Translations under genes and position numbers: made by a program | Assembly (NCBI GenBank): GCA_029844215.1 | Contig: CM056723.1 | Coordinates: 8,516,980 to 8,580,979 of the forward strand | Source of the DNA: Przewalskia tangutica | Lineage: Eukaryota > Streptophyta > Magnoliopsida > Solanales > Solanaceae | Reading direction: 5' to 3' | Length of the DNA: 64,000 nucleotides | Notes under the pieces: model-generated | Seen by the model: only the letters and a program-made list of their open reading frames with translations | What the model was told of the DNA's origin: nothing | The model's database searches: none | In this document: piece after piece, positions 1-10,856 of the stretch | Layout of the letters: every line of letters starts with the position of its first letter | Position numbering within the stretch: the first letter of the stretch is position 1

Positions 1-1374
1 AGTCGGAAAATTGAAACAAAATATCAAAATTACAATCATTTTGATTTTTTTTTAGAATTGATCTAATTTTATCGTCTGACACTCATGCTCCAAAAGGACA
101 TAAGGGTGCACTTGGTTGAATGTTGAATTATTTATATAAAGAATCAGAAATCGATTTCCCACTTGAGATTTTTTTTCCTCCCGTTTTAGTGGTGGGCTCA
201 TGTTCTAAAAATTCTAGATTCGGTTTGTGCACGTAATGGTGTATTAAGCAAAAGGAAACCTGGGAAACATCATCCATGGGTAACACATGAAATCAAGATA
301 TATTAATTAAAATTCAAATATACATCGCTTCATCACTCCAAAAGCAGGTTATTGAGTGATCGTGCTATGCAGTTCCCAGAACTATATATGCTGTATGCAA
401 CTATACGCAGATTATCTGTCGGAAGTCAACTTCTTTATAAATCTAATAGTTGAACCAATCCAAATACTACAGTTGTAGAATCTCCGTACTTGGATGTGAA
501 GATAATGATAGTTAAGTTTTAACTAACTTCACCTTACATTTCTTTGATCAATTGATAACGATACTCCATTAAATATCTTGTGATTCTATCCATTAATTAT
601 TATTTATGATAAGTAATCAATAACTTATTAGCTAACTTTACCTTATCTTTCATTTCATACCTATTAGTTTGCTTTACCCAGCTTCTCCAATGGGTGCATT
701 TGCTTTCATTAAAACGCAAAGAATGCCTGCTAATAATTAGAAATAGTCTATATCTAATAATGAAGGCGTTATAAATATTGATTGAATTTTTTGCCCATCG
801 TTAAAACACTCTATAACAGATAAAATTGTCATTTAATAATATTTATGATAAGTAATCAATAACTTATTAGCTAACTTTAACTTTTGGAGTAAAAATCGTA
901 TTGTACAGTTGGACGAATTATATTATGACACGTGACAAAGAGGATGAGTCAAATTCAGATCAGCCACAACCCATAAGTGCCCCCGGAGGTTCGTGTTGTA
1001 CCGGAGGCCTAATAAGATCGCTAGTACCAGAAAGCAGAGTATGAAGAGACGTATTCAATCACCAACGAACGACCGTTAAAAAATGATTTTACACCTCACG
1101 CAGGGCATTAATGGCACTAATGATCACCTTTGTTATACGTTATTATCATAGTATTAATATGTAATATTGATTGGGGTATAATTTATAAAATGTGTATCTC
1201 TGAGTCCAAATATAAATAGAACTAATATTTCATTGGAAGGACATCGGAAAAAAATAATACACAATTGCTACTTACATTATTTACTAGTTCTTGTCTTAAT
1301 TGAGTATTTTAATATCGCAATTAGCGACTTGCCCGGAAACTCTAGCTCAAGGCTTCTCCAAGGCTCAGGTTATT
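1..1374. other. AT-rich intergenic spacer
   Basis: I find no gene here; the only ORFs are short and unrecognisable. The stretch holds one copy of a duplicated upstream module (238-640). It also has a short direct repeat of about 45 bp (around 580-625 and 836-882, sharing TTTATGATAAGTAATCAATA). Confidence 0.6.
238..640 (+). repeat. Duplicated non-coding module, copy A
   Basis: About 400 bp that matches 8938-9340 at roughly 80% by eye, and in shortened form 33931-34020 upstream of the P450 gene. Shared landmarks are GATCGTGC, CAGAACTATATA, CTACGCAGATT, GAAGTCAACTTCTT, TAGAATCTCC and TTGGATGTGAAGA. I see no coding potential. A relic of a duplicated gene-flanking region fits better than a transposon, because no TIR, LTR or target duplication was found at its edges. 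Confidence 0.6.
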
Positions 1375-2155
1375 CTCAATTAATTAATATGGGGCATTTT
1401 GGTCCAATCACTAACTGAACCCAAAAGAAACCAGCGGAAAGTTAATCACTAAGAAGGGTTGTTTGGGTATTTAATTTTCAGATTGATAATATTCGAAGCC
1501 AAGCACTGAACAGTGAACACTTAGGTGGTGGTTCACTGGTTCTAGCGAGTCTTTCAATCCCTTTTTGATCGGATCCACGACATTGAAAGAACACTGATAA
1601 TACCCAAATTGCCTAAAGGGTTGTCAGGTCACTAGCTCATTATCGCGGGAGTTGGAGAAAATTCGGACCAAGTGCATTACGCATCTTACTTGCATTTACG
1701 AGACTATTTACACGGCAACTTGGCTCAGTCGCGTGACATCAACTTTACTGGGATTCTTTCCGATACCCAAATTGCTTATTATAAAATATTTCAAGGAGCA
1801 GAACTCTTCAATCCTGCCCAAGTCCATTCTCTAGCCCTCTCTCTGCTTATCAGTATCCTTTCATCAACAAGACTATGAATATGAAAAAATAAATAAAAAA
1901 GGCAAAAGAACTAGTTACATATTACTCCCCAGAAAGAATGCGCCCGAATCCAATCTTCACTATCAATGCACAATCTGCTTGTGCTCCATGTATAAGTCTA
2001 CACATGTTGGAATCATCTCAAAACTTCGACCGATAAAACATGGCTTGTTTTAGTGATTTAATACCTAAATTGCCTTTGTTACACTTAACTAAACGTTTGT
2101 TTCTTTTGGGTTTACTTATTGATTGGACCAAAATCACCTACCTTAATTAATTGAA
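1375..2155. mobile_element. MITE-like element with about 60-bp terminal inverted repeats
   Basis: The arms at 1375-1437 and 2093-2155 are inverted copies at about 80% identity. They share CAATTAATTAA, ATTTTGGTCCAATCA and CCCAAAAGAAAC. The roughly 780-bp interior has no transposase. Long TIRs suggest a MULE-type non-autonomous element, but I could not fix a 9-bp target duplication, so the class is uncertain. The interior repeats ATACCCAAATTGC twice (near 1598 and 1763). Confidence 0.5.
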
Positions 2156-2260
2156 AGTTAAATATGCTTATTCGAGAATCAAAATGGAAATAAGGTTATA
2201 ACACATGGACTAAAATTGTTATTTCCTCATTATCTTGATGTATTTGCCCATGCTTATATC

Positions 2261-2428
2261 CAGGGGCGGATCCCCTTTGTTCACACTTGTTAAGTTGAAC
2301 AAGTGTGATTATTTTTTTTTGCAGTGCTATTTTCCACTTTTGAACAAGCACAGCATTTTCATTTTCTTATACAACGCTGTGAATCTTTTTTTCGAACAAT
2401 CACTTCAAACGACGTAGATCCGCCACTG
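2261..2428. mobile_element. hAT-type MITE
   Basis: Terminal inverted repeats CAGGGGCGGATC at the left and GATCCGCCACTG at the right bound a 168-bp non-coding element. Its left 8-bp target copy is CTTATATC (2253-2260). The right copy was split by the adjacent Ale-1 insertion. Joining 2429-2433 (CTTAC) to 7282-7284 (ATC) gives CTTACATC, which matches 7 of 8 bases. The TIR is close to that of the MITE at 48993-49173, so both belong to one hAT MITE group. Confidence 0.75.
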
Positions 2429-2433
2429 CTTAC

Positions 2434-2639
2434 TGTAAGATGATATTAATCTCTCTTGTGGAGTCTTTCATTAATATCAAGGTATATATAGAGTACAATG
2501 TTCATCCCTTATACAATAGAAATCCTAAGCCTATACAAAAGAGGAATCCTAGTCTTACCTTAATTATATTTACACAATATATAGAAATATTCTAATTATG
2601 GGTAGGGAATATATTGTTTCCTATATTTACCCGTTTACA
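2434..2639 (-). repeat. Ale-1 3' LTR
   Basis: 206 bp, starting TGTAAGATGATATTAATC and ending CGTTTACA on the plus strand. It pairs with 7084-7276 and is shared with Ale-2. The expected polypurine tract next to it is weak: GAGGTGTG on the minus strand, against GAGGGGGTG in Ale-2. Confidence 0.9.
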
Positions 2640-4100
2640 CACACCTCGATCGGATGGGATGAGGCGGACGAGGCGGATCTGAAGTCAAGAAACAACTGTC
2701 TGAAAAGTCCTTTGGTAAATATGTCTGCATACTGATAGGATGATGGAACATGTAACACTCTGACATGGCCTAAAGCAACTTTCTCACGAACAAAGTATAG
2801 GTCTATCTCAATGTGATTGGTTGATCTCGAACAGTTATGAGACAAATAGATGGCAGAGATGTTATCACGAAGACACAATAGATGTCGACGCAAGGACATC
2901 AAGTTCTAACGAGAAGTTTCGAGCCAACAAATCTCGAAGCACTACATTTGCAACGCCCTCTGTACTCGGCTAGGTATTGGATCTAGATAGGGTAGCACGC
3001 CGCCGCGGACAAGAAATCAGATTATCCCCTATGAAAACACAAAAGCCTGAGGTGGAGTGTCGCATGTCCGGACACCCTGCCCAATATGCATCCGTATATG
3101 AGAGCAACTTGTTTGGCGCAGAGGGGTATATGTGCAAACCATAATCAAGAGTGCCCTTAATGTATCGGATGATACGCTTAAGAGCAGTGAAGTGAGACTC
3201 GCAGGCGTGCGTGAATAAGCATACTGCCAACAAAGATAAGCAATGTCCGCTTCGTAAATGTGAGATCTTGAAGTGCACTGCAAGGCTCCGTCTGCAGTAG
3301 GATCGGCTGAGCACTATCCATAGCACTGAGCTTAGATTTTGAATCGACTAGAGTAGGCATAACTTTGCAATTCGCCATCTTAGCCCTGTACACTATCTCA
3401 TCTGCATACTTACGCTGACACAAGAATATGTGATTGGCAGACCTGGTCACTTATATCCCCAAGAAATAACTCAGCTTTCCCTAATCAATCGTTGTAAATT
3501 CGGACTTAAGCAAGACAATAATCTCATTTATCAATCTATCTGAGGAGGCAGTCAGAACAATATCATCCATGTATAGTAATAAGTAAGCAGTTCTACTACC
3601 TCGATGAAAAATGAAGAGTGATGTATCACTCTTACTGCATACAAATCCAATATGCAAGATATACCTGACAAAATGATCATACCACGCACAGGGGGCCTAT
3701 TTCAGGCCATATAGTGACTTACGGAGACGACACACATAATGAGGAATTGTTGGATGAGTGAACCCAGGCGGCTGATGCATGTACACTGTTTCTCTCAGGT
3801 CCTCATGTAAGAATGCATTCTTCACATCAAGTTGATGGATCGACCAGTGTTTGTCCATGACAATGCTCAAAACTGTGCGAATGATAGCCGGTTTGACAAC
3901 CGGGCTGAAGGTATCTCCACAATCAATGTCCTCCTGTTGATTTGTGTCATTAGCCACAAGACGGGCCTTATACCTCTCAAGATCCCCATTGTCTCTGAAC
4001 TTGTGACGAAAAAACCACATACAACGAATTACATTCACCCCCTAAGGTCTAGGTACTAGATACCACGTGTGATGTTTAGTCAAAGCATTGAATTCCTCAT
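2640..4100 (-). pseudogene. Ale-1 pol remnant: reverse transcriptase and RNase H
   Basis: The RT N-terminal part is 3697-4038 (RYKARLVANDTNQ, QLDVKNAFLHEDL, VCRLRKSLYGLK). The remaining RT and the RNase H are spread over three frames down to about 2640, ending with copia RNase H motifs (DIYFVREKVALGHVRV, PSSYQYADIFTKGL). The polymerase box near 3560 reads YMDD rather than the usual YVDD. Multiple frameshifts lie between 2900 and 3700, and the RNase H acidic block is disrupted. It would have copied element RNA into DNA in cytoplasmic particles; here it cannot be made intact. Confidence 0.85.
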
Positions 4101-4125
4101 ACATAGCTACATTCTAATTAAGGTC

Positions 4126-5830
4126 TTATTTGGCCAATTTTGGGTTCTTTGAAAGTGGAGAGATGGTTTGGGCAGACAAGTTGGAATGGACTTTGGGTTT
4201 GAAGATTTCATGCTTTGAACGAGTTTCCATTGGATGAGGAGGGACAGTGGGTGGCTGAGTGGGGTCTGAGACGGGGGGTAAAGTCGGACAAGGAGAGGAT
4301 GGGGGAGAAGCCGTCGAAGGTGTCGCGGCGCCGGGAGCAGGACCCGCAGCGCTGGGCAGACAGTTGTCTCTGGACATTTGGCGCCGCGGCGCCTCTGTGC
4401 AGGGCCACGGTGCCGACTCGCAGGAATTTTGGCGCCGCGGCGCTGGGGATGGGACAGAAGAAACGAGTTGTTCGAGGAGGATGGGAGAGATGGCAGGCTC
4501 TTCAAAGAATGAGTAATCCGGTTTTTGGAATTTTTGAAGATTCAAAAATAGGAATGTGGTCTCGTCGAATGTGACGTGACGAGAGATATGGATTTGACGA
4601 GTCGACAAGTCATAGCATACATATCCCCTTTGTTTCGACGGGAATCCTAGGAAGACACATGGAGTGGACCTAGGAACGAGTTTGTGAGGGGCGGTAGAGC
4701 TAAGGTTGGGATAACACAGACAACCGAAAATCCGTAGATGATCATAGGAGGGGACTCTATGGTAGAGGATTTCGGTAGGGGTCATATTGTGAAGAGTGCT
4801 AGTAGGGAGAATATTTAGAACGTATTCTGACATTTTAGCAGCATAGACCCAGAATAATGGAGGGAGGGAGGCATGAATCAATAGGGTGCGAATCATGTTG
4901 TTAATGGTGCGTATGATTCTTTCAGCTTTACCGTTTTGTGGTGAGGTGTGAGGATAGGAGAAACGAAAAACCATGCCATTATTGGTACAAAAATGGTGAA
5001 ACATAGAGTTACTGAATTCACGACCATTATCGCACTGAAATGATTTTATGTCTTTTTCAAATTGTGTTTGAATGAACTTGCGAAACTCAAGAAATTTGGC
5101 AAACACTTTCGATTTAAATTTAGAGGGTATAACCAAATATAGTGTGAAAAATCATCAAGCAACACAAGATAGTATTTATGACCGAGAGAACTAGAGATAG
5201 GAGACGTCCATAAATCGGAATGTATAATATCAAAGGGAGCAAATGTAACACTAGTAGATGATTTAAATGGAAGACGAATATGTTTGCCTAAAGAATAAGA
5301 AACACAATTTTGGGCAAACTTCCCATTACAAGTAATGAAATTGTTGCCTTTAAGAAAATTAAAGACTGGGACTCCAGGATGACCAAGCCTATTGTGCCAT
5401 GTTGAAGATGAAATAGCCGCTAGAGTGACGAGAGAGCAAGATCTGGTAACGAAGGTGAATGGATAAAGATCCCCCGTGCTATTGCATCTCGTAAGAGGTG
5501 TCCCCGTATGAATATCCTTCACAGTAAAACCAAAAGGGTCAAAGTCCACAGAGACAGAATTATTACCAGTAAATTGGCGGACATATATGAGGTTCTTAAT
5601 CATGTGGGGGGCATATAGGGTGTTTTTTAGGGAGAATGGTGGATGATGAGGTTGTGTGTATGAGGTACCATAACCTTTAATTGTAATGCGTTGTCCACTA
5701 CCAACTGTAACATATTGAGAATGCTTTAAACTAAACAGTTTAGGAATAGTACATGCAGATTGGGTGACGTGAGATGTGGCGCCTGAGTCCATGTACCAAA
5801 TATTGTCAGGCTGTTGCATAGAGAGGGTGC
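4126..5830 (-). pseudogene. Ale-1 pol remnant: protease and integrase
   Basis: The protease active site is in NIWYMDSGATSHVTQS near 5780. The integrase zinc domain begins WHNRLGHPGVPVFNFL near 5400. The catalytic core carries HSDLWTSP, LLDDFSHYIW, QCDNGREFSN and SPQNGKAERIIRTI, so the DDE residues are present. The second cysteine pair of the HHCC finger is damaged: the segment reads NCVSYSLGKH. A frameshift near 5100 splits the core. The C-terminal linker (about 4200-4500) contains the GC-rich cassette. Confidence 0.85.
4290..4445 (-). repeat. GC-rich palindromic cassette in Ale-1
   Basis: Two copies of a palindromic box (GGCGCCGCGGCGCC at 4380-4393 and GGCGCCGCGGCGC at 4431-4443) are separated by a 37-nt spacer. 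A looser copy lies near 4322-4332. The cassette sits in the variable linker between integrase and RT and encodes APRRQ-type peptides. Almost the same unit recurs in Ale-3 (61104-61168) and in decayed form in Ale-2. Confidence 0.7.
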
Positions 5831-6935
5831 TGAACGTCTGATCCAACTCAGTGGGTGTCATGCCGGAGGAGGGTTGCGGGACCTGACCCTGCATGAAGTG
5901 GGCCTGCTGCGAGGCTGGAGCGGGGCCCAACAAACTGAGGTAAGAATACGGATTATAGGGCTGCTGGTACTGGAATGGACCTTGCGCCGCGACTCTGGAC
6001 TGGGGCACCGCGGTCCTATACTGGGGCGCTGCGACACTATAGACGAACTGATGAGGAGCCGCGGCCCAGTTGTTCTGTGATCCCTGTTGTTATTGCTGCT
6101 GTTGGTTCTGTTGACCGCGACCTTTGCCACGACCACGACCTCCTCTACCGCTGCGGCCTTTTCCACCCTTGTCGCTGTGGCCCTGCCGCTGTTGGGAGTT
6201 TTCCGGTGGCGTTTGATTTTGGGGTTGCTAGTCGACAGTTAACACCTGCTGGGCATGCTCATCCTGCTTAGCACGACGGGTTTCTTCGAGCAACAATTGT
6301 GAGCGAACTTTGTTAAAACTTGGTAGCGGATCTGCATGTTTGATCATGGTGGCCAAAGTATCATATTCGCCCTTAGTAAGGCCTGCAATCATTTGGAGCA
6401 CCATTTTAGCTTCGATGCGAGCGTCCGACGCGTTGGAGAGTTGATCCGCTAGAAGTTTAAGCTGCTTGCAGTACTCAGAAACATTAGAGAAGTTTTCAAG
6501 ACGTGTTTTGTTGAATTGTTCTTCCAAATACACAACACGAGTGTGCTTGTTGTCCTGAAAAATTTCCTCCAATCGATTCCACAAGTCAAGGGTTGTGGAG
6601 TCAGATTTCATGATAGTAAGGAGCAGATCCTGAGAGATACTACCATATATCCACTGTTTGACGTCAGCGTCTAGACGACGCCAAGTAGAATCAACAACCT
6701 CCCGATGGTGCAGAATTTTGTCATCAATATGATCAAGAACGTTATAGAGACATGCATGATTGCGAAACAGTTCAACCCAGGGAGAATACTAACTGTTTTC
6801 TTGATCAAGAAGGATAGGGATATGGTTCTTGATGTTGAAAACAGTTAGGGCGGGATGAAAAGAGGGTGATGACTTGGTGGTGGGATTTATGGAGGAAGAT
6901 GCGTCAAGGACAACGGAAGAATCCTGAGTATCCAT
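5831..6935 (-). pseudogene. Ale-1 gag remnant
   Basis: The ATG is at 6933-6935. The conserved copia gag (UBN2-type) core lies at 6228-6611, with LWNRLEEIFQDNKHTR, YCKQLKLLADQL and LLLEETRRAKQDEHAQQ. An in-frame TAG sits near 6790 and a frameshift near 6230. The C-terminal part is Gly/Arg/Lys-rich and then Gln/Pro-rich. I see no CCHC zinc knuckle in it, so RNA binding may rely on the basic Gly-rich tail, as in the related Ale-3. Confidence 0.8.
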
Positions 6936-7069
6936 TTAGAGAATAGAGGAATGGAGAAGAAAAACAAAAAATTTGGGTAGAGAGAGGGAGGCGCCGCGAC
7001 GAGATGCCCGAGTGGGGGGTGGGGGGGGGGCGGCTGCTTGGTAGAAAAATTCTAGGATTTTTCTTTCTA

Positions 7070-7083
7070 GGCTCTTGATACCA
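7070..7083 (-). other. Ale-1 primer binding site
   Basis: On the minus strand this reads TGGTATCAAGAGCC and abuts the 5' LTR. It resembles the initiator-methionine primer site of plant copia elements (TGGTATCAGAGCC) with one extra A. All three Ale elements here carry the same variant. Confidence 0.75.
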
Positions 7084-7276
7084 TGTAAGATGATATTAAT
7101 CTCCCTTGGGGAGTCTTTCATTAATATCAAGGTATATATAGAGTACAATGTTCATCCCATCCTAAGCCTATACAAAAGAGGAATCATAGTCTTACTATAA
7201 TTATATTTACACAATATATGAAAATATTTTAATTATGAGTAAAGAATATATTATTTTCTATATTTACACGTTTACA
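7084..7276 (-). repeat. Ale-1 5' LTR
   Basis: 193 bp. It matches 2434-2639 except for about 14 substitutions and a 13-nt deletion just after GTTCATCCC. The element would be transcribed leftward from it. Confidence 0.9.
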
Positions 7277-7435
7277 CTTACATCTCCCGCCTACTTAGTA
7301 CTCAGTACTTTAATATGGGCATGCGGCTGGCATTCACAATCCAAAAGTGAGCTGGATAATATCCCCAATTGTAACAAAAATGGATTCTATTTATCTCTTC
7401 TGTTTGAGGTAGAATTTTATGTTAAATATGAGATC

Positions 7436-8083
7436 TTGCCGGGACCGGACCGAAACCTTATCGGTCCGGTTCTCGGTCCGGTTACGGGTCCGGGGCCCAA
7501 ATTTTTAAAAAATAATAATTTTTCAATACTGAAATTGACATTCTCGGACACATTATCACGAAATTTGTACATTGAAATCTATTGTATATCGCGAGATATT
7601 TAAATTTGAAAAGGGGGGAAAACGTAACGATTTGGGGGAAAGTGAAATTGATTGGCAAGATGGACGTTTTTGGAGAAATAGGCTGAATCAAACCGCTTTA
7701 GCAGTTTCCGGCCCCGTCTCGAAAAAATACGCGAAATAAAAAAAAAAGGTGAAACGGACATCCGAGCGCAAAGTTATGACCATTTAAAGTTTCACTAATT
7801 TACAACTAATTTATATGTCAATGCTTCAAATTAAAACATAAAGTCTACCTCACATATATTTAAAACATGTAAAATAGTCGAACATTAAGAAATATTGCAA
7901 TTAAATATAATTAGGGTCTGCTGGGGTGGGGTTTGGTGGGGTGGGGTGTTCTGGGTTCTGGTCCGCTCTTATCGGTCCGGTAATTTTTGATACTCGTATC
8001 CAAGTTATGTTTGGTCAGTATCGGTCGCTTCTGATCCGGTTCTCGGATAATTACCGGGAGTATCCGGGCCGCTAACAGCCCTA
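7436..8083. repeat. GC-rich degenerate repeat, possibly a truncated hAT element
   Basis: The left side repeats GGTCCGG and GGACCGG. The right side ends GGGCCGCTAACAGCCCTA, which resembles plant hAT ends of the CAGGGCTGTTAGCGG type. I found no matching left TIR or 8-bp duplication, so it is at best a truncated copy. No transposase is encoded. Confidence 0.35.
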
Positions 8084-8090
8084 CATGTAT

Positions 8091-8937
8091 CATCAAACAT
8101 GACAATACAAAGAGCTCTTATGAAAATAGTACCTATTTGTTATTGACACACTAATTCATGGTTCAAAGTTGGTACCACATTTATAGACGGCATATATGCA
8201 ACAACGCTTGAAAAGCTATGCATGTCTTAAGCCACAAGATTTACCACGGTAGTTTATTGGACGATCTATCATATTTATTTTCGAAACATTTTACAATCAT
8301 CCTCAATTTTTTATCGATCTTCTCTCCCGATAGGGCTTGGGCACCGGACTAGTTCGAAAGCCAAACCTCAATCTGATTAATCAACTACACCTCAACCCAA
8401 ATCAGTTGGAGTCAACCATATGAAACCTCTGTATTCATTCCATTTTATTCAAACTTATTTCATTCTAATACTAAATAATTTGTAAGTCAAAGCAATTTAG
8501 GAGTTTCCTATCCACTCTACACATGGATTGCATTAATATCAACTAGTTGGTCACGTCCATATAGTCTCTTTGCTTCCATTGTATAACAAGTTCAACATTA
8601 TAGAAATGACCAGCGTGCAACCACATTCTCAATTATTGTTTAAAAAAATATAAGCTTTTCATTTATATCTAAATTCAAAGAGACACCAATTAAAAAGAAA
8701 TTCTTATCTTATAATAGGAGGCAATAAAAGCCAACGTGACCTTAGTTTGTTGTGTAGTGCTTGCCCTTGGATGGATTTGGGTGGCAAAGAAGAATGAGTC
8801 AAATGAAAAAAGTTCATTTGGGACAATGTTGTACTCCCTATAGAATTTTTCTCTTAAATATTATACATACATTTTTAATGTTATAAGTATAGTTGACAAA
8901 TTTTTGAACTAAAACAACAATTAATATGGGACTGAGG
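8091..8937. other. AT-rich spacer without recognised features
   Basis: No ORF, repeat pair or RNA gene is evident. It leads into copy B of the duplicated module. Confidence 0.5.
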
Positions 8938-9340
8938 GAGTATTATGTAAACAAAGGAAACCTTCAAACATTATGCATATCACCAAAAACATGAATCATG
9001 ATATATTAAAATCTCTACATCACTTCATCATTCCAAAATCATGTTATTGGATGATCGTGCCCAGAACTATATACGCAACTCTACGCAGATTGCCAGGGGA
9101 AGTCAACTTCTTCATAACTCTGATTGTGAAAATCAGTCATTGACCCAATCCAAAGACTACAGCTGTAGAATCTCCATGTTTGGATGTGAAGACAATTATA
9201 ATTAAGCATCTAATGACTTAACTAACTTTAACTTACATTTTATTCAATTCTTAGTGATACTCCATCAAATACCTTGTGATCATTGTATCAATTAATTAAT
9301 TACTGTATTGTTTACGATAAATAAGGAATAACTTACTTAT
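8938..9340 (+). repeat. Duplicated non-coding module, copy B
   Basis: Collinear with 238-640 from AAAGGAAACCT to the AATAACTTA block, with small gaps. It shares GATCGTGC, CAGAACTATATA, CTACGCAGATT and TAGAATCTCC with copy A. The landmarks GATCGTGC and TAGAATCTCC are also found upstream of the P450 gene. Confidence 0.6.
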
Positions 9341-9349
9341 TTCGATGCG

Positions 9350-9742
9350 TAGAAAATACGAAGAAAAACTTTGGGAAATTTTCTGTGTTGAAAAAAACAG
9401 TTTTAGTTCTGCAGACCCAGTTTTACGCTCAAGATTGACGGACCGTAAAAGTTTTATGGACCATCAAATTGAACCGTAAATTTTGTCATGAATTTGAGGA
9501 TGAGCTGTAATTTTTATGGCTCGTCGTTTTTATCGTAACATTCCCTCTAGCATTTGAAAGTCATTAGAAAATTTTATTTGGGTGACGATCCGATTATATG
9601 AACTTTACAAAATTATACTGTCCATACCCAGATCGTAGAAAATTCGATGGACCGTTGAATACGGCCATAAAAGTCTCGAGAGAATGAACAGAATAAATAA
9701 GCAACTTAGTTCCAAAAATACGTTGGACGGTCAAGACTTCGC
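9350..9742. repeat. Possible LTR remnant with repeated ACCGTAAAA words
   Basis: The segment repeats GACGGACCGTAAAA, GGACCATC, AACCGTAAATTT and ATGGACCGTTG. This resembles the GACGGACCGT-rich LTRs common in nightshade gypsy elements, but no boundaries are visible. It may instead be unrelated spacer. Confidence 0.25.
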
Positions 9743-10051
9743 ACATCCAAAAGATGAAAGTTGCGGAGATGAGGATGCTAAGATGAATGTGTGTTCATAC
9801 AAGGAGGGATATAATTAGAAATGATGATATCCGGGATAGAGTGAGAGTGGCCTCAGTGGAGGATAAAATGCGGGAAGTGAGGTTGAGATGGTTCGGGTAC
9901 TGCAGAGGAGAGACAAATTTTCCAGTGCGGAGGTGTGAGAGGTTGGCTAAGGACGGGTACATGAGGGGTAGAGGTAGGCCGAAGAATTATAAGGGAGAAG
10001 TGATTAGATGGGATATGGCGCAGGTGCAACTCACTGAGGACATGCCCTTAG
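9743..10051 (+). pseudogene. RTE-type LINE reverse transcriptase, C-terminal part (5' half)
   Basis: The reading frame contains HTRRDIIRNDDIRDRV, VEDKMREVRLRWFGY, VRRCERLAKDGYMRGRGRPK and VIRWDMAQVQLTEDM, typical of the C-terminal tail of plant RTE-clade LINE proteins. An upstream in-frame TGA lies at about 9783. The frame is cut at 10051 by the nested LTR insertion and resumes at 28991. Only the 3' end of the LINE is present, as expected from 5' truncation. Confidence 0.85.
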
Positions 10052-10856
10052 TGTTGACAGTCAATTTTGACCCGTTTTTTGTATATTCGTTGCAATTCTA
10101 AGTATTTTAGCACATCGCATTTTAATTAGCATTTTTTGCATTTTTTATCTTTTTATGTTAAATTAAGCATTATGTTTTTGTTAATATTATGTTTTTATTA
10201 TTGCTACACCGTCGTTTATTTTAATAATATTTGCATCTTTTTAAATAATTAATTGGCATCCCGTTTTTACTTTTAATCAGGCATTAAACATGTCTTTAAA
10301 ATTGCATTTTTAGTATTATTGCGTCGGCATTTGCATTTTTATAATTTTGGCATCTTTTCAAATAATTTTCTTTTAAATAATTAATCCATTTTGCATTTTC
10401 GTCAAACCAGTCCAGTCCAAGACACAATTTGAATCAGTTCAAGCCAACACTATTTTTAATATCATCCAAACACCTTCTTTTATTTTCCCCCCCTAAAATC
10501 AAATACCACTTTTCATTTTCCCCCCAAAACAATACCCCACTTTTCATCCCCCCCCCCCCCCCAAATACCTAACCCTAATCCTACCCTATAAAAACAAAAC
10601 ATTTCCCCCCCCCCCCCCATTTTGAAAACCCTCCCACCAGACACTTCAAAAAATCGACCTCGCCTCCTTAAAACATTAGCGCACACAACCTCCACTTCAC
10701 CAAAGAACCCTTTCGTCACTCCCTTACGGCGAACTCGCCGCCACACCCATGACTTTTCAGCCCATCACCCTCACTTTCTCGCGCCGCCACTCTTCGCTTC
10801 TGAGTTCAACTCGCGACCTTCCCACATCACCAAGAACCTCGCCTCTCTGCCGCCGC
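10052..10856 (+). repeat. Outer LTR, 5' part
   Basis: It begins TGTTGACAGTCAATTTTGACC. A TATA-like CTATAAAA lies at about 10586, between two long C runs (10549-10562 and 10605-10618). A C-rich leader-like stretch follows to 10856, where a minus-oriented LTR end (TGTTGCGCGC) begins. The ORFs in the C-rich part have no homology I recognise and are read as non-coding. Confidence 0.6.

Larger units (their letters stand above)
2434..7276 (-). mobile_element. Ty1/copia retrotransposon Ale-1 (Ale/Retrofit-like)
   Basis: A 4.84-kb element in minus orientation flanked by the perfect 5-bp duplication CTTAC (2429-2433 and 7277-7281). It has short LTRs of 206 and 193 bp, a methionine-type primer site next to the 5' LTR, and gag, protease, integrase, RT and RNase H in copia order. 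Size, LTR length and protein motifs fit the Ale/Retrofit lineage. The coding region is broken by several frameshifts and stops. The LTRs differ by about 14 substitutions plus a 13-nt gap by eye, so the insertion is not recent. Confidence 0.9.

Noticed and set aside
5858..6271. Overlapping ORFs on both strands in the Ale-1 gag linker
   Set aside because: GC-rich, repeat-coded linker of gag-pol; the plus-strand ORFs are shadows.
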